This document shows, piece after piece, positions 1-12,103 of a stretch of 64,000 nucleotides of DNA. The notes under the pieces were generated by a model, which did not search any database, was not told where the DNA came from, and worked only from the letters and a program-made list of their open reading frames with translations. The position numbers were made by a program, and so were the translations under genes. The DNA is from Salinivibrio costicola subsp. costicola ATCC 33508 = LMG 11651 (GTDB taxonomy: Bacteria > Pseudomonadota > Gammaproteobacteria > Enterobacterales > Vibrionaceae). The stretch's first letter is position 1, and every line of letters begins with the position of its first letter. The stretch lies in NCBI GenBank assembly GCA_000565345.1, contig AQOF01000001.1:1-64000 (forward strand), read 5' to 3'.

Positions 1-10
1 AATGCAAAAT

Positions 11-54
11 GCGCGCGTCGAGGATTCGAACCTCCGACCGCCTCGGTTCGTTCC
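11..54 (-). pseudogene. tRNA-Arg fragment (3' half only)
   Basis: The first 33 bases match the altered tRNA-Arg copy at 122-198: acceptor 3' strand, T-arm and start of the anticodon arm. After about position 44 the match breaks (an extra c, then unrelated sequence), so the anticodon loop, D-arm and 5' acceptor strand are missing. It cannot fold as a tRNA. It is most likely a decayed tandem copy of the neighbouring tRNA-Arg gene. Confidence 0.6.
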
Positions 55-121
55 GCCAGGCTTGCACTTCTCCACGCTAGTGCGGACGTCGGCTTGATCG
101 AAGTTGAGAGAAGGATTGACA

Positions 122-198
122 AGTGCGCGCGTCGAGGATTCGAACCTCCGACCGCCTGGTTCGTAGCCAGGTACTCTATCCAGCTGAGCTACGAGCGC
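122..198 (-). pseudogene. degenerate tRNA-Arg(ACG) copy
   Basis: The D-arm, anticodon arm (anticodon ACG) and T-loop are the same as in the intact tRNA-Arg genes at 255-331 and 475-551. The 5' acceptor strand reads GCGCTCG. The 3' side is altered: the last T-stem pair is lost, the 3' acceptor strand (ACGCGCG) does not pair with the 5' strand in register, and the encoded CCA is replaced by ACT. A one-base slip would restore only four acceptor pairs. It is probably a non-functional copy, though sequencing error in this repetitive block cannot be excluded. Confidence 0.6.
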
Positions 199-254
199 GT
201 GTCGTCAATCTTGTGTTCATCCTGAACGGTGTTGCGGGTCTTCCATGGAGGTGA

Positions 255-331
255 TGGCGCGTCCGGGAGGATTCGAACCTCCGACCGCCTGGTTCGTAGC
301 CAGGTACTCTATCCAGCTGAGCTACGGACGC
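255..331 (-). tRNA. tRNA-Arg (anticodon ACG)
   Basis: A 77-nt cloverleaf with perfect acceptor stem GCGTCCG/CGGACGC, D-arm GCTCAGCTGGATAGAGT, anticodon loop CTACGAA with ACG, T-loop TTCGAAT and an encoded CCA. It closely resembles E. coli argV-type tRNA-Arg(ACG), whose first base is normally edited to inosine so that it reads CGU, CGC and CGA. It is part of a minus-strand tandem array with tRNA-Ser. Confidence 0.95.
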
Positions 332-373
332 ACATCTTTTACTGCAATTATCACAAGGCAGGCTTGTCGATAA

Positions 374-466
374 TGGCGGTGAGGGAGGGATTTGAACCCT
401 CGATACGGCTACAAACCGTATACTCCCTTAGCAGGGGAGCGCCTTCAGCCACTCGGCCACCTCACC
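374..466 (-). tRNA. tRNA-Ser (anticodon GCT)
   Basis: A 93-nt class II tRNA with a long variable arm, acceptor GGTGAGG/CCTCACC, anticodon loop containing GCT and an encoded CCA. It resembles E. coli serV, which reads AGC and AGU. It differs from the copy at 576-668 at one T-loop base (TTCAAAT here, TTCGAAT there). It sits between two intact tRNA-Arg genes. Confidence 0.95.
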
Positions 467-474
467 GCAAGTAG

Positions 475-551
475 TGGCGCGTCCGGGAGGATTCGAACCT
501 CCGACCGCCTGGTTCGTAGCCAGGTACTCTATCCAGCTGAGCTACGGACGC
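475..551 (-). tRNA. tRNA-Arg (anticodon ACG)
   Basis: A 77-nt gene identical across the tRNA to the copy at 255-331, with a complete acceptor stem, ACG anticodon and encoded CCA. Only 24 bases separate it from the tRNA-Ser at 576-668, so the two are very likely cut from one transcript. Confidence 0.95.
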
Positions 552-575
552 GCATCTATCTTGCTTGCAACAACA

Positions 576-668
576 TGGCGGTGAGGGAGGGATTCGAACC
601 CTCGATACGGCTACAAACCGTATACTCCCTTAGCAGGGGAGCGCCTTCAGCCACTCGGCCACCTCACC
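576..668 (-). tRNA. tRNA-Ser (anticodon GCT)
   Basis: A 93-nt tRNA-Ser(GCT) with an intact acceptor stem, a long variable arm and encoded CCA. It is the first gene of the minus-strand tRNA array and lies directly behind the promoter at 685-712. The csrA–tRNA-Ser–tRNA-Arg order is the usual one in vibrios and enterics. Confidence 0.95.
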
Positions 669-684
669 GTCGCTGCGGGTGCAC

Positions 685-712
685 ATATTACTTTGAGCCA
701 GATATATGTCAA
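685..712 (-). promoter_or_regulatory. promoter of the tRNA array
   Basis: On the minus strand TTGACA (707-712) and TAATAT (685-690) are separated by 16 bases. This is a near-consensus sigma-70 promoter whose -10 lies about 16 bases before the first tRNA. A GC-rich stretch (CACCCGCAGCGAC) follows the -10, as in the discriminators of growth-rate-regulated stable-RNA promoters. Control by ppGpp is inference. Confidence 0.8.
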
Positions 713-830
713 ACACTTTTCGGGGAAAAGTCGCCTTGTTACTAACAAATGGACAATTATCACCCACCAGGTGTTTTTATTGTTGGTTTTATCGCCGTTT
801 CATTTTGATTTTATGGGAAAACCAACCATA

Positions 831-858
831 AAAAAGGCCGACCCTGGTCGACCTCTTT
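831..858 (-). terminator. rho-independent terminator of csrA
   Basis: On the minus strand GGTCGACC and GGTCGGCC can pair (one G-T pair) and are followed by six T. It lies just past the csrA stop and ahead of the separate tRNA promoter. Confidence 0.75.
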
Positions 859-865
859 TGCTTTG

Positions 866-1063
866 TTAGTAGTCGTTTTGACTACCGGCTGGCGCGCCTT
901 TTTCGGCTTGAATACGCATGTAGATCTCTTCGCGGTGTACAGAGACATCTTTCGGTGCATTCACACCAATACGTACTTGGTTACCTTTTACACCCAACAC
1001 AGTGACGGTGACTTCATCACCAATCATCAAGGTTTCGCCAACACGGCGAGTCAAAATCAGCAT
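866..1063 (-). CDS. csrA: carbon storage regulator CsrA
   Basis: A 65-residue RNA-binding homodimer that represses or activates translation by binding GGA motifs in leaders; it controls glycogen, motility, biofilm and virulence genes. The protein starts [15 protein letters not shown] and keeps the key RNA contacts L4 and R44 (in [11 protein letters not shown]). The RBS AAGGAG is well placed and contains a GGA motif preceded by ATACTCA, so autorepression as in E. coli is plausible but not proven. Its antagonists CsrB/C are normally induced by BarA/UvrY, and barA lies at 20311-23074. The gene has its own terminator and is followed by the tRNA array. Confidence 0.97.
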   Translation of the reverse strand: MLILTRRVGETLMIGDEVTVTVLGVKGNQVRIGVNAPKDVSVHREEIYMRIQAEKGAPAGSQNDY

Positions 1064-1449
1064 GCTTCTACTCCTTGAGTATCAATCTTTTATTTATTCA
1101 ATTAGTTTCTGAGCCAGATAACCCGCCAGCGTATCGGCTCGCTATCTGCAATCGTTGGATTATTTCCCTGCTCGTGATGCCAATGCGGGAGGTTTTGTTA
1201 CCCGCACTTCACACTATGGCCGAATTATCACACCATATCCAGAAAAGGGCAGAGAAATTTACTGTTTTATCATCATACCGTTAGCCATAAAGGCGCGTGA
1301 TCTGAGACAACAGAGTAAGAGAAATCAGTGTTGCACTGGTCAGCAAAGCGATAAAATGTAAGCGATATCACCGCTCAGCACCGACACATCGCCTAAGGCG
1401 TTGCACTATACAGAATCAAAAAAAAAGTGCAATTATTAATCTAGATCAC
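1064..1449. other. csrA upstream region, no gene seen
   Basis: About 385 bases between csrA and the alaS terminator. It holds the csrA RBS and presumably its promoters. The short reading frames here have no RBS and no recognisable content. I see no structured RNA that I can name. Confidence 0.6.
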
Positions 1450-1475
1450 AAAAAAAGGCCGCGCATGGCGACCTT
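1450..1475 (-). terminator. rho-independent terminator of alaS
   Basis: On the minus strand GGTCGC and GCGGCC pair around CATGC, followed by seven T. It lies about 30 bases beyond the alaS stop. Confidence 0.75.
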
Positions 1476-1505
1476 CTTGACTTTTCTTAAATGCTTTTTA
1501 GCGAA

Positions 1506-4088
<2,583 letters not shown>

Positions 4089-4213
4089 CTAATCCTGATA
4101 ATCGAATATTGCGTTAGCAACCGGTTATGGTAATGACGCGATGGGAGCATCGTATTGTTTACGCCATTGTAAACAACCGATCGCGTGGGGAAAAGAGACA
4201 GAGTAGGATTGGT

Positions 4214-4682
4214 TTAGAAATGCGGGTCGATATCGTCGTCATTCAGCGCGTATTGGATTTGATCAAAGTTAAAACCGCGCGAATTGTAAAAAACGCATGC
4301 GTTTCGCTTTCACCTTGTGTTCAACAGGAGGAAGACGGCCATCTAGGTCAGCATACTTACGTATCGCTGTTTCTTTGGCGACTAGGTACCAATCCACTTC
4401 AGCGTCTTGCTCTGCGCGGGCGAGTAGCTCAATATCAACGCCTTTACGTTTCGCATCTTGGCAGATACGCAACCAGCCATGATGTTTGTTTATTCCCTGA
4501 CGCAACAGGCTGGTAGCAAAGCGCGCGTCATCTAACCAGCCTCGTTCTAAGCAGTCATTAATAGTGAGGGTAATTGCGTCGTCATCAAATCCGCGTTGAG
4601 ACAATTTTTGTGTTAGCTCGTGGACAGAGTGATCGCGGCGAGCCAACAGGCCCACCGCTATTTCTTGGCACGATGCCGCCAT
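4214..4682 (-). CDS. recX: recombination regulatory protein RecX (one frameshift)
   Basis: Binds RecA filaments and limits RecA activity. About 155 residues if one extra T near 4287 is removed. As written, the frame ends early with FARF; in the corrected frame it continues SRGFNFDQIQYALNDDD and stops at 4214. That C-terminal signature (RGF...I..AL) is typical of RecX. The start codon overlaps the recA stop by one base, so the two are translationally coupled and share the recA SOS promoter. This is one of the few sites that looks like an insertion rather than a deletion. Confidence 0.92.
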
Positions 4683-5731
4683 TACAGCTTCTCGTCCTCA
4701 GTATCTGCCTCAACGTTGGCGTCTACAGCTTCGTTGTTCAGGCCTGGCTGCAGCAACATCTCTCGCAAGGTGGTGTCAATTTCTTCAGCAATATGGGGGT
4801 TTTCTTTCAGGTATTTACATGCATTGGCTTTACCTTGGCCAATTTTGTCACCTTTATAGCTGTACCAGGCACCGGCTTTTTCCACCAGCTTATGTTTCAC
4901 ACCCAGATCCACCAGCTCGCCCTGCAAGTTAATACCCTGACCATAAAGAATTTGGAACTCTGCTTGTTTAAACGGTGCGGCGACTTTGTTTTTTACCACT
5001 TTGACGCGGGTTTCGTTACCCACCACTTCATCGCCTTCTTTAATCGCACCAATGCGGCGAATATCTAAACGGACCGATGCATAGAACTTCAATGCATTAC
5101 CGCCTGTGGTCGTTTCTGGGTTACCAAACATCACACCAATCTTCATCCGAATTTGGTTGATAAAGACCATCATGGTATTGCTGTTTTTGATGTTGGCGGT
5201 CAGCTTACGCATCGCTTGTGACAGCATACGTGCTTGCAGACCCATGTGGGAGTCGCCCATTTCGCCCTCAATCTCAGCTTTTGGCGTCAAGGCTGCGACC
5301 GAGTCGATAACAATCATATCAACGGCCCCGGAACGCGTCAGCGCATCAGCAATTTCCAAAGCTTGTTCGCCAGTATCGGGCTGAGACACCAACAGGTTAT
5401 CAATATCGACACCCAGCTTGCGCGCATAGATTGGGTCGAGTGCGTGTTCCGCGTCAATAAACGCACAAGTCTTGCCCTTTTTTTGTGCTTCAGCGATGGC
5501 TTCTAGGGTCAATGTCGTTTTACCTGATGATTCAGGTCCATAGATCTCGATGATACGACCAAATGGTAGGCCACCTGCACCTAGCGCAATATCCAGAGAC
5601 AAAGAGCCGGTCGATACGGTTTCGATGTCCATGGTACGGTCATCACCCAGACGCATGATTGAGCCTTTGCCAAATTGCTTTTCGATTTGCCCGAGTGCGG
5701 CTGCGAGCGCCTTTTCTTTGTTATCGTCCAT
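4682..5731 (-). CDS. recA: recombinase RecA
   Basis: ATP-dependent strand-exchange protein and LexA coprotease. 349 residues from [15 protein letters not shown]; an in-frame extension of 25 residues upstream is not like RecA and would overlap the promoter, so I start at 5731. Walker A GPESSGKT is at residues 65-72, followed by the usual DAEHALDP and the L2-loop region [16 protein letters not shown]. The acidic C-terminus (DTEDEKL) is present. Followed immediately by recX; a LexA box lies upstream. Confidence 0.98.
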   Translation of the reverse strand: MDDNKEKALAAALGQIEKQFGKGSIMRLGDDRTMDIETVSTGSLSLDIALGAGGLPFGRIIEIYGPESSGKTTLTLEAIAEAQKKGKTCAFIDAEHALDPIYARKLGVDIDNLLVSQPDTGEQALEIADALTRSGAVDMIVIDSVAALTPKAEIEGEMGDSHMGLQARMLSQAMRKLTANIKNSNTMMVFINQIRMKIGVMFGNPETTTGGNALKFYASVRLDIRRIGAIKEGDEVVGNETRVKVVKNKVAAPFKQAEFQILYGQGINLQGELVDLGVKHKLVEKAGAWYSYKGDKIGQGKANACKYLKENPHIAEEIDTTLREMLLQPGLNNEAVDANVEADTEDEKL

Positions 5732-5798
5732 TTCGGTCTCCAGGAAATAAAACGCTATCTCTATGAGATAAAAGCTATCATTAATGGGGCTAAGTATA

Positions 5799-5814
5799 CT
5801 GTCCATTTATACAG
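5799..5814 (-). promoter_or_regulatory. LexA (SOS) box of recA
   Basis: The 16-base palindrome CTGTATAAATGGACAG on the minus strand fits CTGT-N8-ACAG. It lies 68 bases before the recA ATG, where LexA would cover the promoter. This indicates standard SOS induction of recA-recX. Confidence 0.9.
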
Positions 5815-5862
5815 TGTCTAGCCCTGTTTAGAAAAAATCTATCGGATGCGACACGCCTCCGA

Positions 5863-6348
5863 TTATGGCGACAATCGCTGTAGCGCAAATGAGAGTGCAT
5901 GTTCAATGGTTTGTTCACGCACGGCACGCCGATCACCATCAAAATGACATACTTCACTATCCGTTTCACCATTGTGCCATGCCCAAGCAAACCAAACAGT
6001 ACCGATCGGTTTATCATCGCTACCACCACTCGGTCCTGCAACACCACTGACCGCAATCGCTAATCCTGCGTTAGCCTCGGCCAATGCACCTTCCGCCATC
6101 GCGCTGACCACAGGCTCGCTCACTGCGCCATACTGGGCCAGTAAATCCGTGGGGACATGAACTAATGCTTGCTTTGCGGTGTTGCTATAGGTAACCCATG
6201 CCTGCTGAAACCACTGCGAGCTGCCTGGCACATCGGTCAGGCAATAGGCAATACCACCGCCGGTGCATGATTCCGCGGTAGTCACGGTTAATTCTGTATC
6301 CAATAGGGCATCACCCAAACGCTTTGCCAATGAGAATAAAGGGTCCAC
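5863..6348 (-). CDS. pncC: nicotinamide-nucleotide amidase (CinA C-terminal family)
   Basis: Deamidates nicotinamide mononucleotide to nicotinate mononucleotide in NAD recycling. 161 residues starting from GTG (VDPLFSLAKRLGDAL), chosen because AAGGAG lies six bases upstream; the open frame extends further but without family similarity. Motifs TVTTAESCTGGGIA and AVSGVAGPSGGSDDKPIGTVW are characteristic. The gene stands between recA and the divergent mutS, the usual position in this lineage. Confidence 0.92.
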   Translation of the reverse strand: MDPLFSLAKRLGDALLDTELTVTTAESCTGGGIAYCLTDVPGSSQWFQQAWVTYSNTAKQALVHVPTDLLAQYGAVSEPVVSAMAEGALAEANAGLAIAVSGVAGPSGGSDDKPIGTVWFAWAWHNGETDSEVCHFDGDRRAVREQTIEHALSFALQRLSP

Positions 6349-6454
6349 TGCGCACTCCTTTTTATTGGGTTGAGAAACCTGCACCACAACTTTACCCCTT
6401 GCGGTCCGATCACGTATTCTAACGCCCTTAACGTTCCATTTTGCAGGTCTAGTC

Positions 6455-8751
6455 GTGACAGTACAAGCGCTCGAAAAGCACACTCCCATGATGCAACAGT
6501 ATCTCAAACTTAAAGCGCAGCATCCTGAAGAGCTGCTCTTTTATCGTATGGGAGATTTTTACGAACTCTTTTACGACGATGCCAAACGCGCCTCTCAATT
6601 ATTAGATATTTCGTTGACCAAACGCGGCAGTTCAGGCGGTGAACCGATCCCCATGGCAGGCGTGCCCTATCATGCCGTGGAGGGCTATTTAGCCAAGTTG
6701 GTGCAATTGGGTGAACCCGTTGCCATTTGCGAGCAAATTGGTGATCCTGCCACCAGTAAAGGCCCCGTTGAGCGCCAGGTGGTACGCATCGTGACACCGG
6801 GTACCGTCTCTGATGAGGCATTGCTGAGTGAACGCGTCGACAACCTAGTGGCCGCATTGACGTGCGATAACGACCAGTTTGGCTTTACAACCTTAGATAT
6901 CACCTCTGGGCGATTCGTTCTGACTGAGCCGACAACCTATGAGCAGATGCAGGCGGAATTGCAGCGTACTCAGCCTGTCGAACTCTTGTATCCAGAGGAC
7001 TTCCCCTACCCCGATCTCTTATCGGTGAGCCGCGGTGCAAGACGCCGTCCAATATGGGAGTTTGATTTAGACACGGCACGCAGCCAATTGACCGGCCAGT
7101 TTGGTACGCGCGATTTAGTTGGCTTTGGCGTCGAGGACTGCTCTCTTGGGCTAAGCGCGGCAGGCTGTGTTTTACAATATGCTAAAGAAACGCAGCGTAC
7201 TGCACTGCCTCACATTCGTGCCATTGTTAAAGATCAGCAAGATAGCTCTGTCGTGCTTGATGCTGCAACACGACGTAACTTAGAAATCACCCAAAATCTC
7301 GCCGGTGGCACCGATAACACGCTGGCCGAGGTGCTAGACCAAACCACGACACCGATGGGCAGCCGTTTACTCAAACGCTGGTTACATCAACCCTTGCGCG
7401 ATCGCCAAGTGCTCAATCAGCGCTTAGATGCCATTGGCACCCTGCTAGACAATAGCTTGTACACGGATCTTAGCGACGCCCTCAAGCCGGTGGGAGACAT
7501 TGAACGTGCCTTGCTCGCTTGGCCATGCGTTCAGCGCGCCCGCGTGATATGGCAAGGCTACGTACTGCATTGGCGCAGCTACCTGAGGTGCAAACATTGC
7601 TCACCGAGCTTGACCACAGTGCCTTCTCCGATCACCAAAAAGCCACCACTCCGATACCGGAATTACACGATCTACTCACGCGTGCCGTCGTCGACAATCC
7701 ACCGGTAGTGATCCGTGATGGCGGCGTGATTGCGCCAGGGTACAACGCGGAACTGGATGAGTGGCGCGACTTGTCCGAAGGCGCATCACGTTACTTAGAA
7801 GAACTAGAAACCCGCGAGCGCGAGCAACATGGCATCGACACGCTGAAAGTGGGTTATAACCAGGTGCATGGTTTTTATATTCAAATCAGCCGCGCGCAAA
7901 ATGATCGGGTACCTGCGCACTATATTCGCCGTCAAACGCTTAAAAATGCCGAGCGCTACATCATCCCAGAATTAAAAGAGCATGAAGACAAAGTATTAAG
8001 CTCTCGGTCTAATGCGTTGGCGCTCGAAAAACGCTTATGGGACGAATTGTTTGATCAGTTACTGCCACATTTGGCGCGATTACAGCAAGCGTCAGAGGCG
8101 TTATCCGCGTTAGATGTATTGTGTAACCTCGCGGAGCGTGCTGATAGCCTCAACTATCATCGCCCAACATTGACCGAACAACCGGGGATCGATATCGAAG
8201 CGGGTCGACACCCGGTGGTTGAGCAGGTCATGACGGATCCATTTATTCCCAACCCGATCATATTAAATCCTGAACGCCGCATGCTGATCATTACCGGTCC
8301 GAATATGGGGGGTAAATCCACCTATATGCGTCAAACCGCCTTGATCACCTTGCTAAGTCATATCGGTGCCTATGTGCCCGCCGAGCACGCCACCATTGGA
8401 CCTGTTGATCGTATCTTTACCCGTATTGGCGCGTCCGATGACCTTGCCTCAGGGCGTTCGACATTTATGGTAGAGATGACAGAAACCGCGAACATTCTTC
8501 ACAATGCCACGGCCAACAGCTTGGTGTTAATGGATGAAATTGGACGCGGCACCAGTACTTATGATGGCTTGTCCTTAGCATGGGCCAGTGCCGAGTGGCT
8601 GGCAGAAAAAATCCATGCCATGACCCTATTTGCCACACATTACTTTGAGCTCACCGAACTGCCAGGACAAATGGAAGGCTTGGTCAACGTTCATCTAGAT
8701 GCGATGGAGCATGGCGATGAAATCGCCTTTATGCACGCGGTACAAGAGGGC
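6455..8751 (+). CDS. mutS: DNA mismatch repair protein MutS, C-terminally truncated (one frameshift)
   Basis: Recognises mismatches and small loops and recruits MutL. GTG start ([20 protein letters not shown]). The mismatch-wedge motif GDFYELF is near residue 34, Walker A is GPNMGGKST and Walker B is [13 protein letters not shown] missing base near 7513 splits the frame; corrected, 766 codons match MutS (E. coli has 853). After HAVQEG the sequence switches abruptly to the antisense of pcm and stops at 8835. The lost 90 or so residues include the helix-turn-helix dimerisation part needed for ATPase activity and the C-terminal tetramer region. If real, repair should be defective; see the junction finding. 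Confidence 0.93.
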
Positions 8752-9036
8752 GACCAAGTTCGCGAGGATGGCGGTTTGATAACCGGACCCAGTGCCAATT
8801 TCCAAAATGCGACTATCTCGTTGCAAATTGAGTAGCGATGTCATCTTAGCCACAATATAAGGTTGTGAAATGGTTTGTCCCCAACCAATCGGTAACGCAT
8901 TGTTTCCGTAGGCCTGGTGGGTCATGGCTTCAGAGACAAATAAATGTCTGGGCACGGCTTGCATGGCATCTAAAACGTCAGTGTTTGTCACACCTTGTTG
9001 TTGCAAAAATTGAATAAGTGATTGCGCTTGACTCAA
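8752..9036 (-). pseudogene. pcm: protein-L-isoaspartate O-methyltransferase, N-terminal fragment
   Basis: The first 95 residues of the SAM-dependent enzyme that repairs isoaspartate in proteins (usual length about 208). It starts at TTG behind AAAGGAAG and keeps the [14 protein letters not shown] motif and SAM motif [16 protein letters not shown]. After ILANLV it runs into the antisense of mutS and ends out of frame at 8695. Most of the methyltransferase fold is gone, so it cannot be active. In relatives nlpD and rpoS follow pcm before mutS; both are absent here. Confidence 0.88.
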
Positions 9037-9121
9037 CGTCTGCTTCCTTTATCACTGAGTTTGAATCGATAAATAAGGCTGCCGCCTCATTGCGGCTAGC
9101 CCAGTATGGCACGCGAGGTGA

Positions 9122-9859
9122 CTACTCAGTCAGCCATTGCGAAAACACACCTAGCGTATCATGAGCGGTTAAATCCACTTGCAGTGGTGTGATAGAGACA
9201 AACTGCTCAGAAATCGCGTGGAAGTCGGTTCCTGGTCCTGCGTCTTGTGTTTTACCCGGCGCGCCAATCCAGTATATCGGTTTACCTCGCGGATCGCCTT
9301 GTTTTATCACATCTTCTGCGTGGTGGCGGGCGCCAAGACGGGTCACTTTCCAACCCGCAAGACCATCAAGAGGCACATCCGGCACATTAATATTGATCAA
9401 ACGATGGTTCGGCGCCTCATGACGCTGGTTTTTCGCTAAAAACTGTTTCACCACATGTGCCGCAGTGTCAAAGTGTTGATGACCACAAAGTGAGACTGCG
9501 ATTGCTGGCGCGCCGAGGAAAAATCCTTCTGTTGCCGCAGCGACCGTCCCCGAGTACAGTACGTCATCACCCAAATTCGCCCCATGATTGATCCCTGTAA
9601 TCACAAAATCGGGCTCCCACGGCAACAGCTCCCGCAGGGCTAAATGGACCGAATCCGTCGGGGTGCCTTGAACCGCATAACGTTGGGGGCCCAGTTCACG
9701 TACCCGTAATGGATTTTCCAACGTTAACGAGTTGGAGGCCCCTGAGCAGTTACGATCCGGCGCAGCGACTACGACATCAGCAATACTCGATAACACCTCG
9801 GTCAATGTTTGGATCCCTTGCGCATGGTAGCCGTCATCGTTACTAATCAATATGCGCAT
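9122..9859 (-). CDS. surE: 5'/3'-nucleotidase SurE
   Basis: Metal-dependent phosphatase acting on nucleoside monophosphates and short polyphosphate; a stationary-phase survival protein. 245 residues from [16 protein letters not shown]; the metal-binding DD pair is at residues 8-9, with ASNSLT and [17 protein letters not shown] further on. The start is set by AAGGAG, six bases upstream. The 3' end of truD overlaps this start by 17 bases once the truD frameshift is corrected. Upstream of pcm in the same operon. Confidence 0.97.
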   Translation of the reverse strand: MRILISNDDGYHAQGIQTLTEVLSSIADVVVAAPDRNCSGASNSLTLENPLRVRELGPQRYAVQGTPTDSVHLALRELLPWEPDFVITGINHGANLGDDVLYSGTVAAATEGFFLGAPAIAVSLCGHQHFDTAAHVVKQFLAKNQRHEAPNHRLININVPDVPLDGLAGWKVTRLGARHHAEDVIKQGDPRGKPIYWIGAPGKTQDAGPGTDFHAISEQFVSITPLQVDLTAHDTLGVFSQWLTE

Positions 9860-10873
9860 CACGCTCTCCTTGTTCATTTGCAATCACAACTTCTCTCATC
9901 ACCGCTGTCGCAAATGCCCCGCAGGTAAAAAGAAACTGACGGTCAAGGTATCGGTATCGTGCGACCACGTCATGGCCTGAGGCAGTAAACGTATTAGGCG
10001 GCGGTCATGACGCATGCGATTATCGCGAATCACCGCCAATAAATCTGGCTCTTGTTCTACCACATTTAACTCAAACTGCTCGGCGTCAGCGGTGGTCGGT
10101 AAAGCATTATCACCCGTCATCGGTGCAGTAATGGTTGGCTTTTGAAGACCGGCCTCGACCGTATACGTTTGTTTTTGCTCGTCCATGCATAAATCACCAG
10201 CCAGTGTCTGGTCAAACAAGCCAGCCTTTAATCGCGCAGAAACCACTTGATTAAACAACAACGCACGCGCAGCTGAGAGATAAAAACTACGTTTACTCTT
10301 ATCCCGGACTTTGCGCTCTCCACGCCCCCAAGCACGAGCTATCGTCACATTGTTGCCCTCGCGACCAAATCGCTGAGCGCCAAAATAATTAGGGACGCCC
10401 TCTTTAGCAATGGCTTCAAGACGAGGGAGCAATGCTTGCGGATCGGTAAGCTGACGAATACAGAGCGTAAACTGATTACCAATCAAATCACCCGGACGTA
10501 GTTTATGTTGATGCCGTGCGGTGCCCTCGATACTGACAACACCCGGATGGGTCTCGACAAACGCCGCTAAATCCGGATCATCTTTTCCTGGCAGGTGAAC
10601 GCTGAACCATTGCTCTGTTACCGCATGGCGATCTTTTAAACCGGCCCAGCTGACTTGGCGCGAGGTAACACCGCAGGCTTTTGCCAGTTCGTTAGCCACG
10701 TATTGCGTGTTTTCACCCCGCTTTTTAATTCGGACTAAAAAGTGCTCGCCTTGACCAGATGGCGTAAAACCGAGGGATTCTGAGACAATAAAATCGTCTG
10801 GAGAGGCTTTTAAGGTCCCGGACTGTGTCGGCTGACCATGTAAGTACGCTAAAGGTGCCAGTAAGTCTGTCAT
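9843..10873 (-). CDS. truD: tRNA pseudouridine(13) synthase TruD (one frameshift)
   Basis: Forms pseudouridine 13 in tRNA-Glu. The catalytic Asp sits in [15 protein letters not shown]. As written it stops at 9899 after [11 protein letters not shown]; a G missing from the run at about 9918 restores [16 protein letters not shown] and a stop at 9843, giving about 343 residues, a normal length. Its ATG overlaps the ispF TGA by four bases (ATGA). Confidence 0.93.
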
Positions 10874-11348
10874 AGAACCTCTTTATTCAATAAGACAACG
10901 GCTTCGCACGCGATGCCTTCTTTACGGCCAGTAAAACCAAGACGCTCTGACGTCGTCGCTTTGACGTTGACCGCGCCCATTTCCACGCACAAGTCTTTTG
11001 CGATCGCCGCGCGCATCGCGTGAATATGCGGGCCCATTTTAGGTGCTTGGGCAATAATGGTGATATCCGCATTCCCGAGCTGATAGCCTTTCGCTCGTAC
11101 TTTGGTGTAAACGTCTCGCAGTAACATCCGGCTATCGGCCCCAGCCCATTCTTCACAGGTATCTGGATAATGCTGGCCAATATCGCCGGCGGCAATCGCG
11201 CCCAGTAAAGCATCACACAACGCATGGAGGCAACATCACCGTCTGAATGCGCGATCAGTCCTTGCTCATAAGGCACTGCCACCCCACCGATAATAACCGG
11301 GCCATCGCCCCCAAATTTATGCACGTCAAAGCCGTGTCCAATTCGCAT
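10870..11348 (-). CDS. ispF: 2-C-methyl-D-erythritol 2,4-cyclodiphosphate synthase (one frameshift)
   Basis: Fifth step of the MEP isoprenoid pathway. [12 protein letters not shown] carries zinc ligands D8 and H10. A C missing near 11230 splits the frame after IAHSDGDVA; correction gives [20 protein letters not shown] and about 159 residues, normal for IspF. Two adjacent ATGs at the ispD stop are possible starts. Overlaps with ispD and truD indicate one operon. Confidence 0.94.
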
Positions 11349-12061
11349 CATGCTTGGCCTTCTTGTTGTGAAAGGTAAAACGCTGCAAGCCACTGATCCT
11401 CTGGATGGGTGACCTTAATATTGCTAGCACTCGCAGGCACCAAAATCGGATGTCCGCCGATCGCTTCAATCGCGGAAGCTTCATCGGTGACCTGATCACC
11501 GGCTATTTCCAGTGCGCGTTTTAGTGTTTGAGTTAAAAACATTTGTGGCGTCAGGGCATGCCAAAGCGCTTCGCGCTCAACCGTATGTGCCACTTGTCCA
11601 TCGTCATTCGCGCGCTTCATCGTGTCTCTCACTGGCGCCGCCAATAAGGCTCCGTCTTGATGAGATTGCGCGTGCGCGATCAGCGCATCAATGTCTGCAT
11701 GCGTCACACACGGTCGTGCCGCATCATGCACCATGACCCATTGAGTTGTCACCGCTGCTAATCCAGCTTGTACAGAGGTTGCGCGAGTTAGCCCCCCGGT
11801 CACAACCTGCACATCGGCATGCTCACCAAGGCCAGTTTGCGCAAAGTAACCGTCGTTAGCGCTAATCGCAATCACCACCGAACTAATCGTAGGGTGTGCC
11901 AGCAAGCGCTCAACGGTATGTTGAAGCAGCGTTTTGCCTGCTAAAGTAAGGTATTGTTTAGGACAGTGAGCCTGCATTCGGCGTCCTACCCCGGCGGCAG
12001 GGACCACGGCACTGATACCCGACCGCAAAGCGCCAGGCTGCAAAGAGGTTTGTTCGACCAC
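11348..12061 (-). CDS. ispD: 2-C-methyl-D-erythritol 4-phosphate cytidylyltransferase
   Basis: Third step of the MEP pathway: CTP plus MEP to CDP-ME. 237 residues with [12 protein letters not shown] nucleotide-binding loop near residue 20, [23 protein letters not shown] and [11 protein letters not shown]. An N-terminal extension of about 15 residues before the conserved core is a little longer than in E. coli. It lies between ftsB and ispF, an arrangement that is conserved in many gammaproteobacteria. Confidence 0.96.
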   Translation of the reverse strand: MVEQTSLQPGALRSGISAVVPAAGVGRRMQAHCPKQYLTLAGKTLLQHTVERLLAHPTISSVVIAISANDGYFAQTGLGEHADVQVVTGGLTRATSVQAGLAAVTTQWVMVHDAARPCVTHADIDALIAHAQSHQDGALLAAPVRDTMKRANDDGQVAHTVEREALWHALTPQMFLTQTLKRALEIAGDQVTDEASAIEAIGGHPILVPASASNIKVTHPEDQWLAAFYLSQQEGQA

Positions 12062-12103
12062 AAGTTATCTTCTTTGTTAGTACCGCCTACAGGCGGTAAT
12101 CGG

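Noticed and set aside
11..198. Attachment site of an integrated element at tRNA-Arg
   Set aside because: The repeats are too close to hold an element and no integrase is in the window; kept only as a possibility.
229..745. Two reading frames of 81 and 117 codons
   Set aside because: They run antisense through the tRNA genes and repeat because the tRNAs repeat.
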